A stretch of DNA of 64,000 nt, from NCBI GenBank assembly GCA_963972255.1, contig CAXATO010000018.1:3069-67068 (forward strand). The letters run 5' to 3'. Shown here piece by piece: positions 62,490-64,000 of the stretch. How positions within the stretch are numbered: position 1 is the stretch's first letter; each line of letters starts with the position of its first letter. The stretch is from UBA1479 sp002706405 (GTDB taxonomy: Bacteria; Pseudomonadota; Alphaproteobacteria; Rhodospirillales; Casp-alpha2). The notes beneath the pieces were generated by a model. The model was not told where the DNA came from. It saw only the letters and a list, made by a program, of their open reading frames with translations, and searched no databases. Made by a program: the position numbers and the translations under genes.

Positions 62490-63639
62490 CGTCGATCTTT
62501 ATTTCGACCATCATGCCGGGGCGCAACAGGCGGTCCTGCTGGTCGATGGCGATTCGGACCGGCAGGCGTTGGGTGATCTTGGTGAAGTTGCCACTGGGGT
62601 TCGGGCTGGGCAGCAGCGCGAATTCCGCCGTGGTGGCGTTCCCGATGACCTGGACCTTGCCGGTGAACTCGCGGTCCGGATAGGCGTCGACGGAAACCTG
62701 GACGACATCGCCGACCTTGGTCTTGCGAATATCGGTTTCCTTGATGTTGGCGTCGATCCAGATCACGTCCGGATCATGGATCAGAGCCAGACGCTGACCG
62801 GGGGTGACGTATTCACCGACTTCGACGAAGGTCTTGTCGACGACACCGTTGATGGCGCTGCGGATCGTGCGGTCGGAATGGTCCAGGCGCTGTTCGTCCA
62901 ACTTGGCCTGCAATTCTTGTTCGCGGTGGATATACACGGCGACGGCGCTGTCCAGCACGCGAAGACGTTCGCGTTCGGCCTCGACCTCGGACAGTTTGGC
63001 CTCGGCCGAATGAAGGTCGGCAACGGCGATGCGGTGCTCGCGTTCGATCTTCTTCAATTCCGTTTCGGCCTGGTCCAGCTGGCGGCGGGACACGACACGC
63101 GTTTTGAACAGGGATTTGGACCGTTCGTGTTCACGTTTGGCCAGTTCAAGCTGCGGCTCAAGGGAGGACACGGTCACCTGGGCGCCGACCAGGCGTGCCT
63201 GCTCGGATTTCAGTTTCGAGGCGGTTTCCTTGTCGACCAGGCGCTTTTCCGCCAGCGTGCGCTCTTTCTCCGCGCGCAGGCTGGCGATCTGGGCTTCCAG
63301 TTCGCGGGCCTTGAGTGCTGATTCGCGGGAATCGATGGTCATCAGGACCGTCCCCGGCTTGATGTCATCGCCTTCCGTGACGCTGATCGACGTGACCCAT
63401 CCGGCAACGCGGGACGACACGGTAATCAGGTCGCCGCCGATGCGGGCATCGACTTCGTGGATGTTGGTGACGCGGTCGTGAATTTCCACGCCACCGAAAA
63501 TGGAGCCGACCACGCCAATGACGAGCGCGATCGCAAGGCGGCGCTTCCGAGATTTCAGGCGGGCGGCTTCTTCGGCAAATTTTTCGTTCGTTGACGCAGC
63601 GGCGTCCGACCTCGGATCGATATCCGTGGTGTCCGGCAT
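62479..63639 (-). CDS. emrA: HlyD/EmrA-type membrane fusion adaptor
   Basis: A 386-residue periplasmic adaptor. It has a basic cytoplasmic start, a single TM helix (about 35-57, LAIALVIGVVGSIFGGV), a long coiled coil with LEAQIASLRAEKERTLAEKR and RQLDQAETELKKIEREH, then the barrel domain with VDKTFVEVGEYVTPG and DANIKETDI. It links EmrB to an outer-membrane TolC-like channel, which is not in the window. A perfect ATTGTATACAAT site lies 45 bases upstream of the ATG at 63639. Confidence 0.92.
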   Translation of the reverse strand: MPDTTDIDPRSDAAASTNEKFAEEAARLKSRKRRLAIALVIGVVGSIFGGVEIHDRVTNIHEVDARIGGDLITVSSRVAGWVTSISVTEGDDIKPGTVLMTIDSRESALKARELEAQIASLRAEKERTLAEKRLVDKETASKLKSEQARLVGAQVTVSSLEPQLELAKREHERSKSLFKTRVVSRRQLDQAETELKKIEREHRIAVADLHSAEAKLSEVEAERERLRVLDSAVAVYIHREQELQAKLDEQRLDHSDRTIRSAINGVVDKTFVEVGEYVTPGQRLALIHDPDVIWIDANIKETDIRKTKVGDVVQVSVDAYPDREFTGKVQVIGNATTAEFALLPSPNPSGNFTKITQRLPVRIAIDQQDRLLRPGMMVEIKIDVDQ

Positions 63640-64000
63640 GGATTTTTCCTCTACTCCTCGGCGACGGTTCTTAGTTTACACGTATTGTATACAATTGGCA
63701 GCAATTGGAAAGTAGGCCATTCGCCATGGATCGCGGGCCAAGGCGAGCAAGTTCGCACCGGTCAGCGGAACTTTGAAGGCGGCTATTTCGATCATTGTCG
63801 GGGCGTGCGGAAAGACGGCGGGGGTTTACCTGGGCGTGCTGAGTTAGAGCCACAAGGCAGTAGGGTCTCGACTGAACGGTTTTTCTTTGTATTTAAAATA
63901 TAGTAATATTAAAAAAACGAGTACTTTAATTTGTGTTTATACAATTGAAAATTATATTGAAAAAATGCAAATAAAAATAACATTGAATTTTTATCTATAT
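63640..64000. other. 361-base region upstream of emrAB; AT-rich tail
   Basis: Contains the emrA promoter region with the palindrome at 63684-63695 and an additional half-like TTTATACAATTG at about 63936-63947. From about 63875 to the end the base composition drops sharply to mostly A and T (TTTTCTTTGTATTTAAAATATAG and so on), unlike the rest of the window. Short open frames here (for example 63685-63903) are not convincing genes. It may be a second promoter or the edge of an acquired segment. Confidence 0.55.
63684..63695. promoter_or_regulatory. palindromic operator-like site ATTGTATACAAT
   Basis: A perfect 12-base palindrome 44 bases before the emrA start codon. It has the same core as the site in the acyl-CoA cluster (37159-37170) and one base different from that at 20721-20732, so it is probably bound by the same regulator. 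Confidence 0.68.

Noticed and set aside
63685..63903. 72-codon open frame at the right edge
   Set aside because: No protein-like signature or ribosome-binding site was seen; it overlaps the operator-like site and likely non-coding DNA.
1..64000. tRNA, rRNA, CRISPR, phage or IS elements
   Set aside because: I looked for tRNA T-loops, spaced direct repeats, transposase motifs and integrase signatures in the gaps and found none.

Overview
The window is high-GC bacterial DNA that reads as the chromosome of an alphaproteobacterium. It most resembles the Rhodospirillales and their marine relatives. The case rests on the divK-pleD-rpmG(L33) block, the rluD-rpoH and hisZ-purA neighbourhoods, two HAMP-type chemoreceptors, a PAS_5-like protein and abundant acyl-CoA and DMT-transporter genes. 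This placement is inferred from gene content, not from a phylogeny. I see no rRNA, tRNA, CRISPR array, phage or insertion sequence.

Layout. 1-5.2 kb: a cut-off GntR regulator divergent from an enolase-superfamily enzyme, a persulfide-dioxygenase-like MBL protein, a chemoreceptor and a PAS protein. 5.2-7.3 kb: a MoaD-like sulfur carrier paired with a tungsten-type aldehyde:ferredoxin oxidoreductase. 7.7-11.0 kb: a five-module hybrid histidine kinase, then a bacteriohemerythrin split by one in-frame TGA. 11-17.4 kb: MaeB-type malic enzyme, a glycerophosphodiesterase, and two closely related DMT transporters flanking a fused SpmA/SpmB-like membrane protein. 17.4-25.9 kb: a Sel1 protein, a ThDP enzyme with a small zinc-ribbon protein, dienelactone hydrolase, small exported and cytosolic proteins, a thioesterase, a second chemoreceptor and a flavin reductase. 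25.9-34 kb: a large exported ankyrin and low-complexity protein, a GMC oxidoreductase, PilZ, a GcvR-like ACT protein, an SDR, a DUF6901-like protein and a cupin.

34.2-39.4 kb is an acyl-CoA catabolic cluster: a split NDP-forming acyl-CoA synthetase, a crotonase, and two acyl-CoA dehydrogenases transcribed divergently. 39.4-44 kb: threonine aldolase, a JAMM peptidase, RluD and RpoH. 44-49.6 kb: a membrane protein, a tail-anchored pseudokinase, PurA and HisZ. 50-52.9 kb: a Crp/Fnr regulator, DivK, PleD and L33 (cell-cycle and c-di-GMP control). 53-60.8 kb: an S41 protease, RNase R, topoisomerase I and DprA. 60.9-63.6 kb: an EmrAB-type efflux pair. The last ~140 bases are strikingly AT-rich.

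The observations I would follow up first are: (i) the in-frame TGA inside the hemerythrin gene; (ii) three ATTGT(A/G)TACAAT palindromes, each 25-45 bases upstream of a start codon (zinc-ribbon/ThDP operon, acyl-CoA dehydrogenases, emrA), which look like one GntR-type regulon; (iii) a tail-anchored pseudokinase with a dedicated membrane partner; (iv) an SDR whose YxxxK motif has become TxxxR. No single locus can be declared a new system from sequence alone.
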